A DNA stretch of 64,000 nucleotides from Calothrix sp. NIES-3974. GTDB lineage: Bacteria; Cyanobacteriota; Cyanobacteriia; Cyanobacteriales; Nostocaceae. Under the pieces are notes generated by a model that was given only the letters and a program-made list of their open reading frames with translations, ran no database searches and was not told the origin of the DNA. A program made the position numbers and the translations under genes. Below are positions 46,167 to 53,994 of the stretch, in pieces; position 1 is the first letter of the stretch, and each line of letters begins with the position of its first letter. The stretch lies in contig NZ_AP018254.1 in assembly GCF_002368395.1 (NCBI RefSeq), positions 5,704,001 through 5,768,000 of the forward strand. Direction: 5' to 3'.

Positions 46167-48011
46167 CTAATCAAAGGGTGCGACGACTCGAAAGCCACAA
46201 ATCCTTAATCCACCGTCGGATTCGTTCCAACTGCGACTAGCGCTGCGACACAGGACAGGACTAAAGCTCCAGGAACCACCTCGTAAAACCCGACGATTGC
46301 GATCGCCGTCCCATTCCCAAACTCGACCGTCGTTGGGCGCTCCGATATAATTATTGTGCCAGGGGTCTGCACACCATTCCCACACTAATCCATGCATGTC
46401 ATACAATCCAAAGGCGTTGGCTACTTGAAAACTACCGACGGGGGTGGTTTCTTTGCGGCTGCGGGGACGGTTGTCGGCTAGGTATGTTTCGCTACCACCG
46501 CAGTTGGCATAATCGGGGGTGAGGGCATCACCAAAGTGGAATGGTGTGGTTGTTCCGGCTCGGCAAGCGTATTCCCATTCGGCTTCGCTGGGGAGACGGT
46601 ATTCATGACCGGTTTTTTGCCATAGTCGGGCACAAAATTCCTGGGCTTCGTGCCAAGAGACGTTTTCGACGGGACGGTTGGGACCTTTGAATTTGGAGGG
46701 ATTGGGATTGAGGGATTGGTTGACGGGGGGAAGGGCTGCTACTGCTTTCCACTGGGCTTGTGTCACCGGATATTTACCCATAAAAAAGCTATCAATTGTG
46801 ACTAAGTGCTGGGGTCGCTCATCGGCATCTCCTTCCGTTTCTGGGGAACCCATGAAAAAACTACCACTGGGGATGAGAACCATTTCTAAAAAGGCACTGT
46901 GTCCCAAATCTTCGGTGTAGGATTTTGCTTGACGGCGATCGCGACGAATGGCAAATCCCTGAGCGTCAACGGTGACAACATCAAATTCAAAGGTTTTTAA
47001 ACCGGGATAGATATGGATTTCTGGGTCGGGGGTAATAATTAGTTCTGGTTCTGGTGGGATTTCTGAGTCGGGGGTGACAACTAGACTAGGTTGGTAAGCT
47101 TGTAAATCTCGGAGAATTTCGTCTGCGGATTGATACCGCTCCTTGGCCACATGTTTGAGCATTTTTTCTAGAATCGCTGCAAACTCGGAACTAATGGTGA
47201 TGGATTTTTCTTGCAGCAAATCACGCCATCTCCATCGCGCATTCATGGCATCATATAGGGGGTCTTGGATATTACCAAAGGCATCGTGGTAGGGTAAACA
47301 TTGGGTTAATAACCGCGCACAAGTTACCCCCAAGGAGTAGATATCACTAGCATGACAGGCAAAACCAGCCATTTGTTCTGCTGGTGCATAACCGATGGTA
47401 TAAATTACTGTAGCTTGTCGAGCAATACTAGTTTGGGTAATTTGTTTCGCACCACCAAAATCGATTAAAACGAGTTTGCGATCGCTATGACGACGAATGA
47501 TGTTTTCCGGTTTAATATCACGGTGGATCACATTGCGGGAATGGATAAAACTGATGGCTGGTAAAATATCTAAGAGGACATCCCGTACCTGTGCTTCACT
47601 AAAAATCTGCCTTTGCAGTTCCTCAAATAGGGTCTCACCTTCAATAAATTCCTGGACTAAATATAAACTACCCCCCTGTTCAAAATATGCCAACAAACGG
47701 GGTATTTGTAAGTGATTTTCCCCCAGTTCGTACAAGCGAAGGGCTTCTTCTTTAAATAATTGCGCTGCTTTTGTTCGTGCTGCGGTTCCCTGTACCTGGG
47801 GTAAAAATTGCTTAATCACACAGGGTGCATCCAGTCGATCCGCGTCTTGCGCTGCATAGGTTCGACTAAAGCCACCTTCACCTAACAATCGTAAAACACG
47901 AAAACGAGTGCGCAGCAAATCACCAAAATTGCTTTGCCCGCAGGTTACACAAAATCGATTATCATCGGCATTAAAGGGATTTGAACAGTTGGGATTTTGG
48001 CAGATTCGCAT
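46167..48011 (-). CDS. Ser/Thr kinase fused to a formylglycine-generating-enzyme-like domain
   Basis: A 614-residue protein. It starts with a zinc ribbon (RICQNPNCSNP, FCVTCGQ), then a kinase domain (about 33-290) with GEGGFSRTYAAQD, VIKQFLP, VIHRDIKPENIIR, LIDFGGAKQI and IYTIGYAPAEQM. A Pro/Glu linker with two repeats (TPDSEIPPEPEL, TPDPEIHIYP) leads to a C-terminal SUMF1/FGE-type domain (about 385-614): GSFFMGSPETEGDADERPQH, KYPVTQAQWKAV, YRLPSEAEWEYACRAG and VLRGGSWSF. Cyanobacterial versions usually act as binding modules. The enzyme's key Cys is not evident. Confidence 0.92.
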   Translation of the reverse strand: MRICQNPNCSNPFNADDNRFCVTCGQSNFGDLLRTRFRVLRLLGEGGFSRTYAAQDADRLDAPCVIKQFLPQVQGTAARTKAAQLFKEEALRLYELGENHLQIPRLLAYFEQGGSLYLVQEFIEGETLFEELQRQIFSEAQVRDVLLDILPAISFIHSRNVIHRDIKPENIIRRHSDRKLVLIDFGGAKQITQTSIARQATVIYTIGYAPAEQMAGFACHASDIYSLGVTCARLLTQCLPYHDAFGNIQDPLYDAMNARWRWRDLLQEKSITISSEFAAILEKMLKHVAKERYQSADEILRDLQAYQPSLVVTPDSEIPPEPELIITPDPEIHIYPGLKTFEFDVVTVDAQGFAIRRDRRQAKSYTEDLGHSAFLEMVLIPSGSFFMGSPETEGDADERPQHLVTIDSFFMGKYPVTQAQWKAVAALPPVNQSLNPNPSKFKGPNRPVENVSWHEAQEFCARLWQKTGHEYRLPSEAEWEYACRAGTTTPFHFGDALTPDYANCGGSETYLADNRPRSRKETTPVGSFQVANAFGLYDMHGLVWEWCADPWHNNYIGAPNDGRVWEWDGDRNRRVLRGGSWSFSPVLCRSASRSWNESDGGLRICGFRVVAPFD

Positions 48012-48395
48012 AACGAGGTGGATATCGTATCTTGTCCAAACTTAGCCCCAAGAACATAATTTTGGGAATAGATTTGTTTGTAATTAAACTAGGATTTTAT
48101 ATATTGTTGTCGAGGATAGGAAATTATTCAGAAATAATGAAGATTTTTTAGTTTTCTTCACGTTTCTATTCAGCATGATTTCGACTCAATATATTGAATT
48201 CTCACTATTTATATTATAGCGATAATCCATCAATCATATTATTTTCTCCATCTTTGTCAACCCATCAATCAAATATCTGGTAGACGACCCGTCGGGTCGT
48301 CTCTACGAAATTGTCGGGTTGTTTCTACTCCCTACTTCCTATTTCCCACTCCCCATTCCCTATAATTAAATATATTCACTGATAATATTTTGCAC
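48012..48395. other. divergent intergenic region with one palindrome
   Basis: AT-rich spacer between the kinase-FGE gene and the oxidoreductase gene. The palindrome is at 48280-48306 (GTAGACGACCCG, T, CGGGTCGTCTCTAC), with a second partial half-site right after it. No gene was found. Confidence 0.55.
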
Positions 48396-49607
48396 ATGAT
48401 GTACGATTGGATTGTGATTGGGGCTGGAATTGCTGGAGCTACCCTAAGTTATGAATTAATCAAAGCGGGTTTTTCGGTATTATTAATAGATAAAAATAAC
48501 TACGTAGAACCTGGTACTAGTAGCATTAATCAAATCAATTACACAGCAACCGAGTTAAGTTACGGTGGGTTAGCCTTTTGGGCGGGCACGAATCAAGTAA
48601 CTAATCAACTTTGTCAAGAAAGTCGCATCTATTACCAAAATATTTCTTCTTTGTTCAAGGAGCAATTTCACTTAGAAATAGAATATCGAGAATTAGATTT
48701 ACTCCTAACAATTCCCTGCCAAACTAACCCCGAATTAATTGCTAAAAATTACACTCATTTTTTGACCCCACCCCAATTACTAAGTATCCCACAAGCCTGT
48801 GAATTAGAACCATTACTGAATCCCCACAGTATATCAGGCGCTCTCACGGTTAAACATGGCCATATCCACCCCCAAAAAACCACTATAGCCTTAATCAAAG
48901 CATTTATGCACGCAGGGGGAAAACTACAAACAGACCAAGTTACCAAAATTGCTCCTCACCAAGTCACCACACCCACTCAAAACTACAGTACCACCAATAT
49001 TGCGATCGCTGCCGGGGGATTTACTAGGTACATATTACAACAATCCCACATACCCCTGAAAATCTACTTTACCCATGCCGAAATCCTGCAAACACCACCA
49101 GTTGACATCCAACTCCACACCCTAATTATGCCCGCAAACCTGCAAAGATTTAACCTGGAACGGCAATCAACCCTGATGGATACACCTTGGCTAGAACCTG
49201 GAAACGAACCCTTTCCAGCGATTCTCGACCCCGGTGCAGTTCAATTTTGCGATCGCACTATTCGCATAGGTCAAATCAGTCGGACTCTCACCGATGTCAA
49301 CGCAGATATCAATCTTACTGAGAGTGAACAGCGTCTACGTCAACACATCGGCGAAATTCTCCCTGCATTAGCCAAATTACCCGCAACCTGTCAGCGCTGT
49401 CTAGTTGCATTTAGTCGGGATAATCTCCCCGTAGTGGGAAATATCCCTGGTCAAGAGGGAATTTACGTATTTTCCGGTTTTAGTAACCCGCTTGTATATA
49501 TCCCCCCCCTTGCAGAGAGATTTAGTCACTGGGTTAAAGGGAGTGAAGATGAAATTATCACTCAACTTTTACCGCAAAGACTTGTGCGATCGCAATTTTA
49601 TCTGTAG
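48396..49607 (+). CDS. FAD-dependent oxidoreductase (DAO family)
   Basis: A 403-residue D-amino-acid-oxidase-like flavoprotein. The FAD-binding Rossmann motif VIGAGIAGATLSYELIKAGFSVLLIDK is at residues about 6-32 and NIAIAAGG is the second FAD contact. The C-terminal segment has CLVAFSRDNLPVVGNIPGQEGIYVFSGFSNPLVYIPPLAE, which matches the active-site/FAD region of DAO-fold enzymes. The substrate is probably a small amine or amino acid. Start ATG 48396 or 48399; a TTG at 48390 is possible. Confidence 0.87.
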   Translation: MMYDWIVIGAGIAGATLSYELIKAGFSVLLIDKNNYVEPGTSSINQINYTATELSYGGLAFWAGTNQVTNQLCQESRIYYQNISSLFKEQFHLEIEYRELDLLLTIPCQTNPELIAKNYTHFLTPPQLLSIPQACELEPLLNPHSISGALTVKHGHIHPQKTTIALIKAFMHAGGKLQTDQVTKIAPHQVTTPTQNYSTTNIAIAAGGFTRYILQQSHIPLKIYFTHAEILQTPPVDIQLHTLIMPANLQRFNLERQSTLMDTPWLEPGNEPFPAILDPGAVQFCDRTIRIGQISRTLTDVNADINLTESEQRLRQHIGEILPALAKLPATCQRCLVAFSRDNLPVVGNIPGQEGIYVFSGFSNPLVYIPPLAERFSHWVKGSEDEIITQLLPQRLVRSQFYL

Positions 49608-49668
49608 ACCTGTAGCGACGTTTTCTGCGACAATACCAGCTAGCGTCGCACTGCGTCAACAGCATCCC

Positions 49669-49694
49669 TTAAACCTTTGACACCTGTGATATTC
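49669..49694. repeat. 26-bp direct repeat flanking vapBC, left
   Basis: It reads TTAAACCTTTGACACCTGTG followed by ATATTC. It matches 50426-50451 at 24 of 26 positions (A/G and T/C differences). Both copies encode the peptide ITGVKGL on the minus strand. Confidence 0.8.
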
Positions 49695-49706
49695 ATGTAT
49701 TTATAA

Positions 49707-50108
49707 TTAATTGACCCAATTTTCCAATACTAATTCTGGAATTCTTGATAGTTCTCTGAGATTATTTGTCACCAATATTAATCCAAGAGCAATTGCTTGA
49801 GATGCTATGAGCATATCCATTGAACCAATTGCTATTCCTTGACGTTCTAATTCTGCTCGAAGTCTTCCATAGGTTTGTGTTGATTGTGTATCAAAAGGTA
49901 GGATTTCTAGAGGAATTAAAAATTGAGAAAGTGCTGCACGGTTTTGCTCTTGACGCTGACTTTTATAAACGCCATATTCCAGTTCTGCAACAGTAATTGA
50001 TGAAATCCCCACATCAGAAATATCAAGGGTTTGAAATTTTGCTAATACTTCAGGGGGCTTATTTTTGATGATGTAGATGCATGTATTAGTATCGAGCAGG
50101 AATTGCAT
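49707..50108 (-). CDS. vapC: VapC-type PIN toxin
   Basis: A 133-residue PIN-domain ribonuclease of a type II toxin-antitoxin pair. It has the acidic residues expected: D6 (LLDTNTCIYI), E42 (ITVAELEYGV), D98 (GSMDMLIASQA) and the conserved Asn pair near residues 115-116 (VTNNLREL). Length is normal for VapC. The start codon shares one base with the stop of the antitoxin (TAATG), so translation is coupled. Confidence 0.92.
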   Translation of the reverse strand: MQFLLDTNTCIYIIKNKPPEVLAKFQTLDISDVGISSITVAELEYGVYKSQRQEQNRAALSQFLIPLEILPFDTQSTQTYGRLRAELERQGIAIGSMDMLIASQAIALGLILVTNNLRELSRIPELVLENWVN

Positions 50109-50335
50109 TATAATGTTTCTCTTCTGTCTAAATTGGGTTGTTCTCTAGTTGGCATAAAATCATCAGAAAAAAGATTTAAGCTATCAAATAATGTTTGCCA
50201 AGGATTATCTTTGGAAATTAGAACAACAGCATTACCGACTTTTTTAATGTAAACTTCAGACCCTTGAAACTGAAATCCTTTAGGTAGAATTACGGTTTGC
50301 TTGTCACCGTTTGTGATCAGTTGAGCGGTATTCAT
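50108..50335 (-). CDS. vapB: VapB-type antitoxin (AbrB/SpoVT-like)
   Basis: A 75-residue protein starting at ATG 50335 (MNTAQLITNGDKQTVILPKG), preceded by GGGAGG at 8-base spacing. It has the beta-rich AbrB-like swapped-hairpin style DNA-binding N-terminus (QTVILPKGFQFQGSEVYIKKVG) and a C-terminal toxin-binding tail (PWQTLFDSLNLFSDDFMPTREQ). It normally binds its own promoter and neutralises VapC. The longer frame to 50392 is unlikely. Confidence 0.88.
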   Translation of the reverse strand: MNTAQLITNGDKQTVILPKGFQFQGSEVYIKKVGNAVVLISKDNPWQTLFDSLNLFSDDFMPTREQPNLDRRETL

Positions 50336-50425
50336 CTTTAAACCTCCCGTTTTTTTGGGTATAGTATCTGTATTCTCTATTATCCACTGCACCCAATACT
50401 TTGAGGGTGGAAATTTCCACGTCGG

Positions 50426-50451
50426 TTAAGCCTTTGACACCTGTGATACTC
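50426..50451. repeat. 26-bp direct repeat flanking vapBC, right
   Basis: TTAAGCCTTTGACACCTGTG then ATACTC. It lies at the 3' end of the broken gene, 91 bases upstream of the vapB start. Confidence 0.8.
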
Positions 50452-50695
50452 CCCCGGAGTTGTTCGGCGATCGCCGAACGAAGTTTTGAGAAACTCGCCT
50501 ATTTTGATGGGTGAATGTAATTCCAGTATCCAATAACTTAATTTCACCTTCAAATGAACCAGCAGGGAATGTTGATGATAAATTCAAAATAATTTTCTGC
50601 CCAAATTTCATGTTTTTCAAATTTATAACCCAGGGTTTCAAACCAACCCCACATTTGTTGTGCTAATGCGATCGCTCGACATTGGTTTTCTTCTG

Positions 50696-50743
50696 GGGAG
50701 ACGCGATATATTCTTGGGGAGACGCGATATATCGCGTCTCTAC
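50696..50743. repeat. palindrome with extra half-copy, inside a broken gene
   Basis: The full copy is at 50719-50743 (GAGACGCGATATATCGCGTC plus TCTAC), preceded by a GGGGAGACGCGATATA half at 50696-50711. The two halves are tandem 20 bases apart. This is the one family member found inside former coding DNA. Confidence 0.85.
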
Positions 50744-51036
50744 TATTTCCGTCTGTATTCCTTCTAGGGTTGGTTGTCGTTCGATTTGTTCTTGGATCTG
50801 GAGGATAACTTTGCGTAGGGAGTCGATTTGTTGACTCATTAAGGTTTCTTTTGGTTTACGCGATCGCTTGGCGATTTCGGAAAATATAATATAAAATGCA
50901 GCGATTTCCCGACGAATATCGATTTTTTAAGGCTTTGATTTCGTCATTAACGACAATTTTCACCACCCACCTACTGATTTGTGGGATACCTCAAACATTA
51001 ACTTTTCTTGAATCTTGGCAGAAATTCGGTGGAGCA

Positions 51037-52071
51037 TCACATCCGTTCTTGTCGAAATCCATCATATCCACCCGTTGTAAACCAATATTCCCAAGTTCCC
51101 CCGGATGCATTTAACCAATTATTCAGGTCGAAGGAACCACTACCCTCCGGTGTACCCGCAATACGGTACACTTTGACCGCTTGACCACGATTATCCCAAA
51201 TTAATGGCGATCGCGGTTTAATTTGTTCGGGTAGTGCGCCATTTGTTTGCAAAAAATAGGCATCTTGTCCCCGTTCCGAACCATTGCCAAAAACCCGAGC
51301 AATACCATTTTCATCAATTGCCACAAAAGCCCCTTCTTCTAAACCGATACCATAAACTGGATGGTTTTCTTCTACTAATATTCGAGCCATCAAACCAAAA
51401 ATTCTTCCATATCTGGTTTCTGGATGGTTATCGTTCCGTCTATCTAAATGGGTATCAGTGATGACACGTTTTAAAAAGGGGACATTGATAAAATTACTGC
51501 GATAAATGTCATGGGTATTTTCATGGAAAGGGTCATCTAAGATTTCGGAACTCAGCAAACCTTGATAAGAAGGAACATAATAATAATCTCCTAAAATTGC
51601 CATTCCCGCGCTGGTTCCAGCCACGGGAACTTTTTTATAATTAATTAAATAATTAATTGCATCTTCTGTTGCTGTTCCTTCCCAGTAATATTCATATTTT
51701 TTTTGGTCTCCACCAGCCAAATACAAAGCTTCCGCATCTCGAATATACTGAACAACTTTGGGGTTATTTGCGGCTTCTCGACTATCAATAGAAAGTTCCG
51801 CCGCCGAACTAATTAAATCACTATAGTTATCTGCAATCCATTCTGCTTGTCTACCAACTCCACCACAGCGTAAAACTAAATAATCACCGTGATTAGCTTT
51901 TTTTAAAAACCACTTTGTTGCGGCATCTTCTCCTGTTTTTCCACCTTCTGCACCACCAATTAATAAAATTGCCAGTTGTCGAGCGTGACTGTTGACTTTG
52001 CCATACTCCAGAAAATATTCAAATTTATTGCTATCATTATCATCTCGGAAGTCTGCAAATTTTCTGGCCAT
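51037..52071 (-). CDS. cyanophycinase-like peptidase (family S51)
   Basis: A 344-residue serine peptidase related to cyanophycinase, the enzyme that releases beta-Asp-Arg from the nitrogen reserve cyanophycin. The nucleophile Ser is in PVAGTSAGMAILGDYYYVPS; YLAGGDQKKYEYY and THLDRRNDNHPETRYGRIFGLMARI are further family blocks. It lacks a signal peptide. The substrate may be cyanophycin or another isopeptide; family members outside the CphB group are less well studied. It starts at ATG 52071. It is not next to cyanophycin synthetase genes. Confidence 0.88.
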   Translation of the reverse strand: MARKFADFRDDNDSNKFEYFLEYGKVNSHARQLAILLIGGAEGGKTGEDAATKWFLKKANHGDYLVLRCGGVGRQAEWIADNYSDLISSAAELSIDSREAANNPKVVQYIRDAEALYLAGGDQKKYEYYWEGTATEDAINYLINYKKVPVAGTSAGMAILGDYYYVPSYQGLLSSEILDDPFHENTHDIYRSNFINVPFLKRVITDTHLDRRNDNHPETRYGRIFGLMARILVEENHPVYGIGLEEGAFVAIDENGIARVFGNGSERGQDAYFLQTNGALPEQIKPRSPLIWDNRGQAVKVYRIAGTPEGSGSFDLNNWLNASGGTWEYWFTTGGYDGFRQERM

Positions 52072-52508
52072 AAATTCACCAATTTTAAATCTTATTCTCT
52101 ATCGTACAGTCATCAGAAAACAGGAGTGTCAATGATTTGCTAGTCGATAAATATAGTTGATAATTTTTACACAACTTAGGATAGCTTCACATACGGTTTT
52201 GATGTCAGCAGTTAATCTAGGCTACTCCCTGAAAGCTTTAGGAGTTGGAGAGAAATCCGGATATATACAGCAGTCCGAGCGGGATTTGTGAAATCTTACA
52301 TATAGGGTTGTTAACGGTTGACAGTTGACGGTTAAAAGTCACCAGTCATCAGTCAACAGCACACTATTTTTCACGACTTAAATCCGATTCCTGTAGTATT
52401 TCCTAATTACGAATTACAAATTACATAGCTAGCTTCCCGCGTAGCGGGTATTACAAATTACGTACGGGAAGCGTTGCCGCAGGCTATTATGAATTACGAA
52501 TTAAATAA
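52072..52508. other. intergenic region with tandem AATTACGAATTAC-type repeat
   Basis: TTACGAATTACAAATTACAT and similar units lie around 52405-52425 and near 52490. Between them sits a GC-rich pair CTTCCCGCGTAGCGGG (about 52432-52447) and ACGGGAAGCGTTGCCGCAGG (about 52463-52482), a dispersed element type known from cyanobacterial intergenic DNA. No gene was seen. Confidence 0.55.
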
Positions 52509-52781
52509 CTACTCATCATCTATCATACTTTGATTAAAGTTATCAGGATACTCTCTTTCTGGTAATAACTTCCATGCTTGTGCATCCGCAGCCCAATTTC
52601 GGAAAATTTTCTGTTGAATAAATAAATTAGTAAAGCGCCAATTATAAACCCGTTTCCATGCACGGGGCCATTGTGCTGTTCCATCATCCCGTTGTTGCGC
52701 TCGAATTTCTGCTTCCAATGCAGCAGCATGTTTCTGGATGATTAACTCAATATCGCGAAAATGCTCGTCTGGTGAACGCAA
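52509..52781 (-). CDS. conserved-looking protein of unknown function
   Basis: A 90-residue protein (starting at a TTG, 52781): RSPDEHFRDIELIIQKHAAA, RAQQRDDGTAQWPRAWKRVY, NWRFTNLFIQQKIFRNWAAD, AQAWKLLPEREYPDN. It is rich in Trp and Arg and predicted mainly helical. The composition and even amino-acid mix suggest a genuine protein, but no motif lets me name it. No ATG in frame is available near the 5' end, so the TTG is the best start. It stands alone between repeats. Confidence 0.5.
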   Translation of the reverse strand: MRSPDEHFRDIELIIQKHAAALEAEIRAQQRDDGTAQWPRAWKRVYNWRFTNLFIQQKIFRNWAADAQAWKLLPEREYPDNFNQSMIDDE

Positions 52782-53369
52782 GGTGATTTTGTGTGTTTGC
52801 TAATATATCAAGTTGATTTTAAATGCGGTTATTGCTGAATTTAGGTATGATTTATAATTATTTACATTTTGTATTAAAACCAAAATCGTTGTAGAGACGT
52901 AGCAATACTACGTCTCTACGTAACGTAAAATTTTCAATCTATATTTTTATTCAACAACTAAATGCGGATATTTTGCTTTCTAACCTTGAGTCAGTAGACA
53001 GTCTTCTTCTGGAAAGATGTAAATCTATACCGATGGAAAGAGATAATTAATTCGTTAGATAGTGTGATGTAGATAGCAAAAAGACCTAACCTAACTATCA
53101 GATTAACTAACTATCAAACCAATTCCAGATAAAAATTGTGATGATAAAATCCCTTATTTCGGATTTTCCACAAGTTTCAAAAACTTGCAGGGAGTTGGAA
53201 GTAATGAGTAGTAGGATAATCAACCCGTAACTTAACACTTACCACTTATTTGTGAGAAATCCAGAGAATGGGGATTTTAGATAGTATCCTGATGCTTCTA
53301 GTGGTTTGAAGGTAGTTTGACAAAATATTGCTTGTCAATAATTAATTTTTTTGAGGATAATTAAAAGTT
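52782..53369. other. 588-base intergenic region
   Basis: It contains the 95-bp composite repeat (52857-52954) with its TAGCAATACTA-core palindrome (52891-52919), and a MITE-like segment at 53161-53262 (ends GGATTTTCCACAAG and TGTGAGAAATCC) related to the one at 12022-12126. GAGGATAATT before 53370 is the ribosome site of the next gene. Confidence 0.6.
52857..52954 (+). repeat. about 95-bp composite dispersed repeat, copy A
   Basis: ATTATTTACATTTTGTATTA, CAAAATCGTTG, the TAGCAATACTA palindrome, then ACGTAAAATTTTCAATCTAT and TATTCAACA. The second copy in direct orientation is at 55548-55647. Confidence 0.85.
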
Positions 53370-53765
53370 ATGGCTGAACAAAATCAAAATACTACTTCCC
53401 CAGCAGGAATTGATTCCTCAGAACGGGTGGAAAGAGACACCTATGACCGGGGTATAGTTCCCGCAGAAACCGCAGCGCGTCGAGAAAGAGAAGGTGAGGA
53501 ATTTAAACATCTGCGACGCGAAAAAGTTGCCGATGGGGTGGATGAATTGGCTGAAACTGGTGGTTATACAATAGATAATGAGGGTTTAACTAATGCCTAT
53601 GCTATTGAACCGGAAATGTACTATGAAACCCCTGGGGATGCGAGGGAAAATATTAGCGCAGATCAAGCACAGCGAAGTCAGGAATTAGCTGAGATTAATC
53701 AAGATAATGAAGGCGATTTAACAATGGAATCAGATAATCGCGGTAAAGGTACAGGTGTGATTTAA
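53370..53765 (+). CDS. acidic, hydrophilic protein of unknown function
   Basis: A 131-residue protein without any hydrophobic segment, strongly acidic (MAEQNQNTTSPAGIDSSERV, TYDRGIVPAETAARREREGE, QELAEINQDNEGDLTM, ending GKGTGVI). It is likely intrinsically disordered. Sequences of this style (stress- or desiccation-related small acidic proteins) are known in cyanobacteria, but no specific family is identified. A TAGCGGTGCTA-core palindrome follows at 53779-53807. It is followed by the Rieske-type oxidoreductase. Confidence 0.65.
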   Translation: MAEQNQNTTSPAGIDSSERVERDTYDRGIVPAETAARREREGEEFKHLRREKVADGVDELAETGGYTIDNEGLTNAYAIEPEMYYETPGDARENISADQAQRSQELAEINQDNEGDLTMESDNRGKGTGVI

Positions 53766-53994
53766 TTCCCATATATCTGTAGAGACGTAGCGGTGCTACG
53801 TCTTTACAAATTGTTGTCATGATATTAGGGTGATTCTGTTACTATAAACACCATTTTTTTAACATTTATAATTCTTAGGTTTGAAAGTATCAATTTCCAA
53901 CTATTTCTCAAGATTTTACCATTATACATCTATTGAAAAGTGCATTCTGATTCTCATTATTTAATAATTGAATGATAGTGGACAAATCAAACCG

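Larger units (their letters stand above)
50420..50839 (-). pseudogene. broken gene carrying a palindromic-repeat insertion
   Basis: ATG 50839 begins a frame reading MSQQIDSLRKVILQIQEQIE and RQPTLEGIQTEI, then runs straight into the palindromic repeat at 50696-50743 (translated as VETRYIASPQ). After it, protein-like sequence continues only in another frame (ALAQQMWGWFETLGYKFEKH, EIWAENYFEFIINIP), which in turn breaks and continues in a third frame (FEGEIKLLDTG, THQNRRVSQ). The pattern is one ancestral coding sequence with at least two frame shifts. It resembles the N-terminal part of large cyanobacterial NACHT- or nuclease-type proteins, but I am not certain. Confidence 0.75.

Noticed and set aside
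48755-48946. Antisense frame inside the FAD oxidoreductase gene
   Set aside because: Fully inside a good gene; no independent support.
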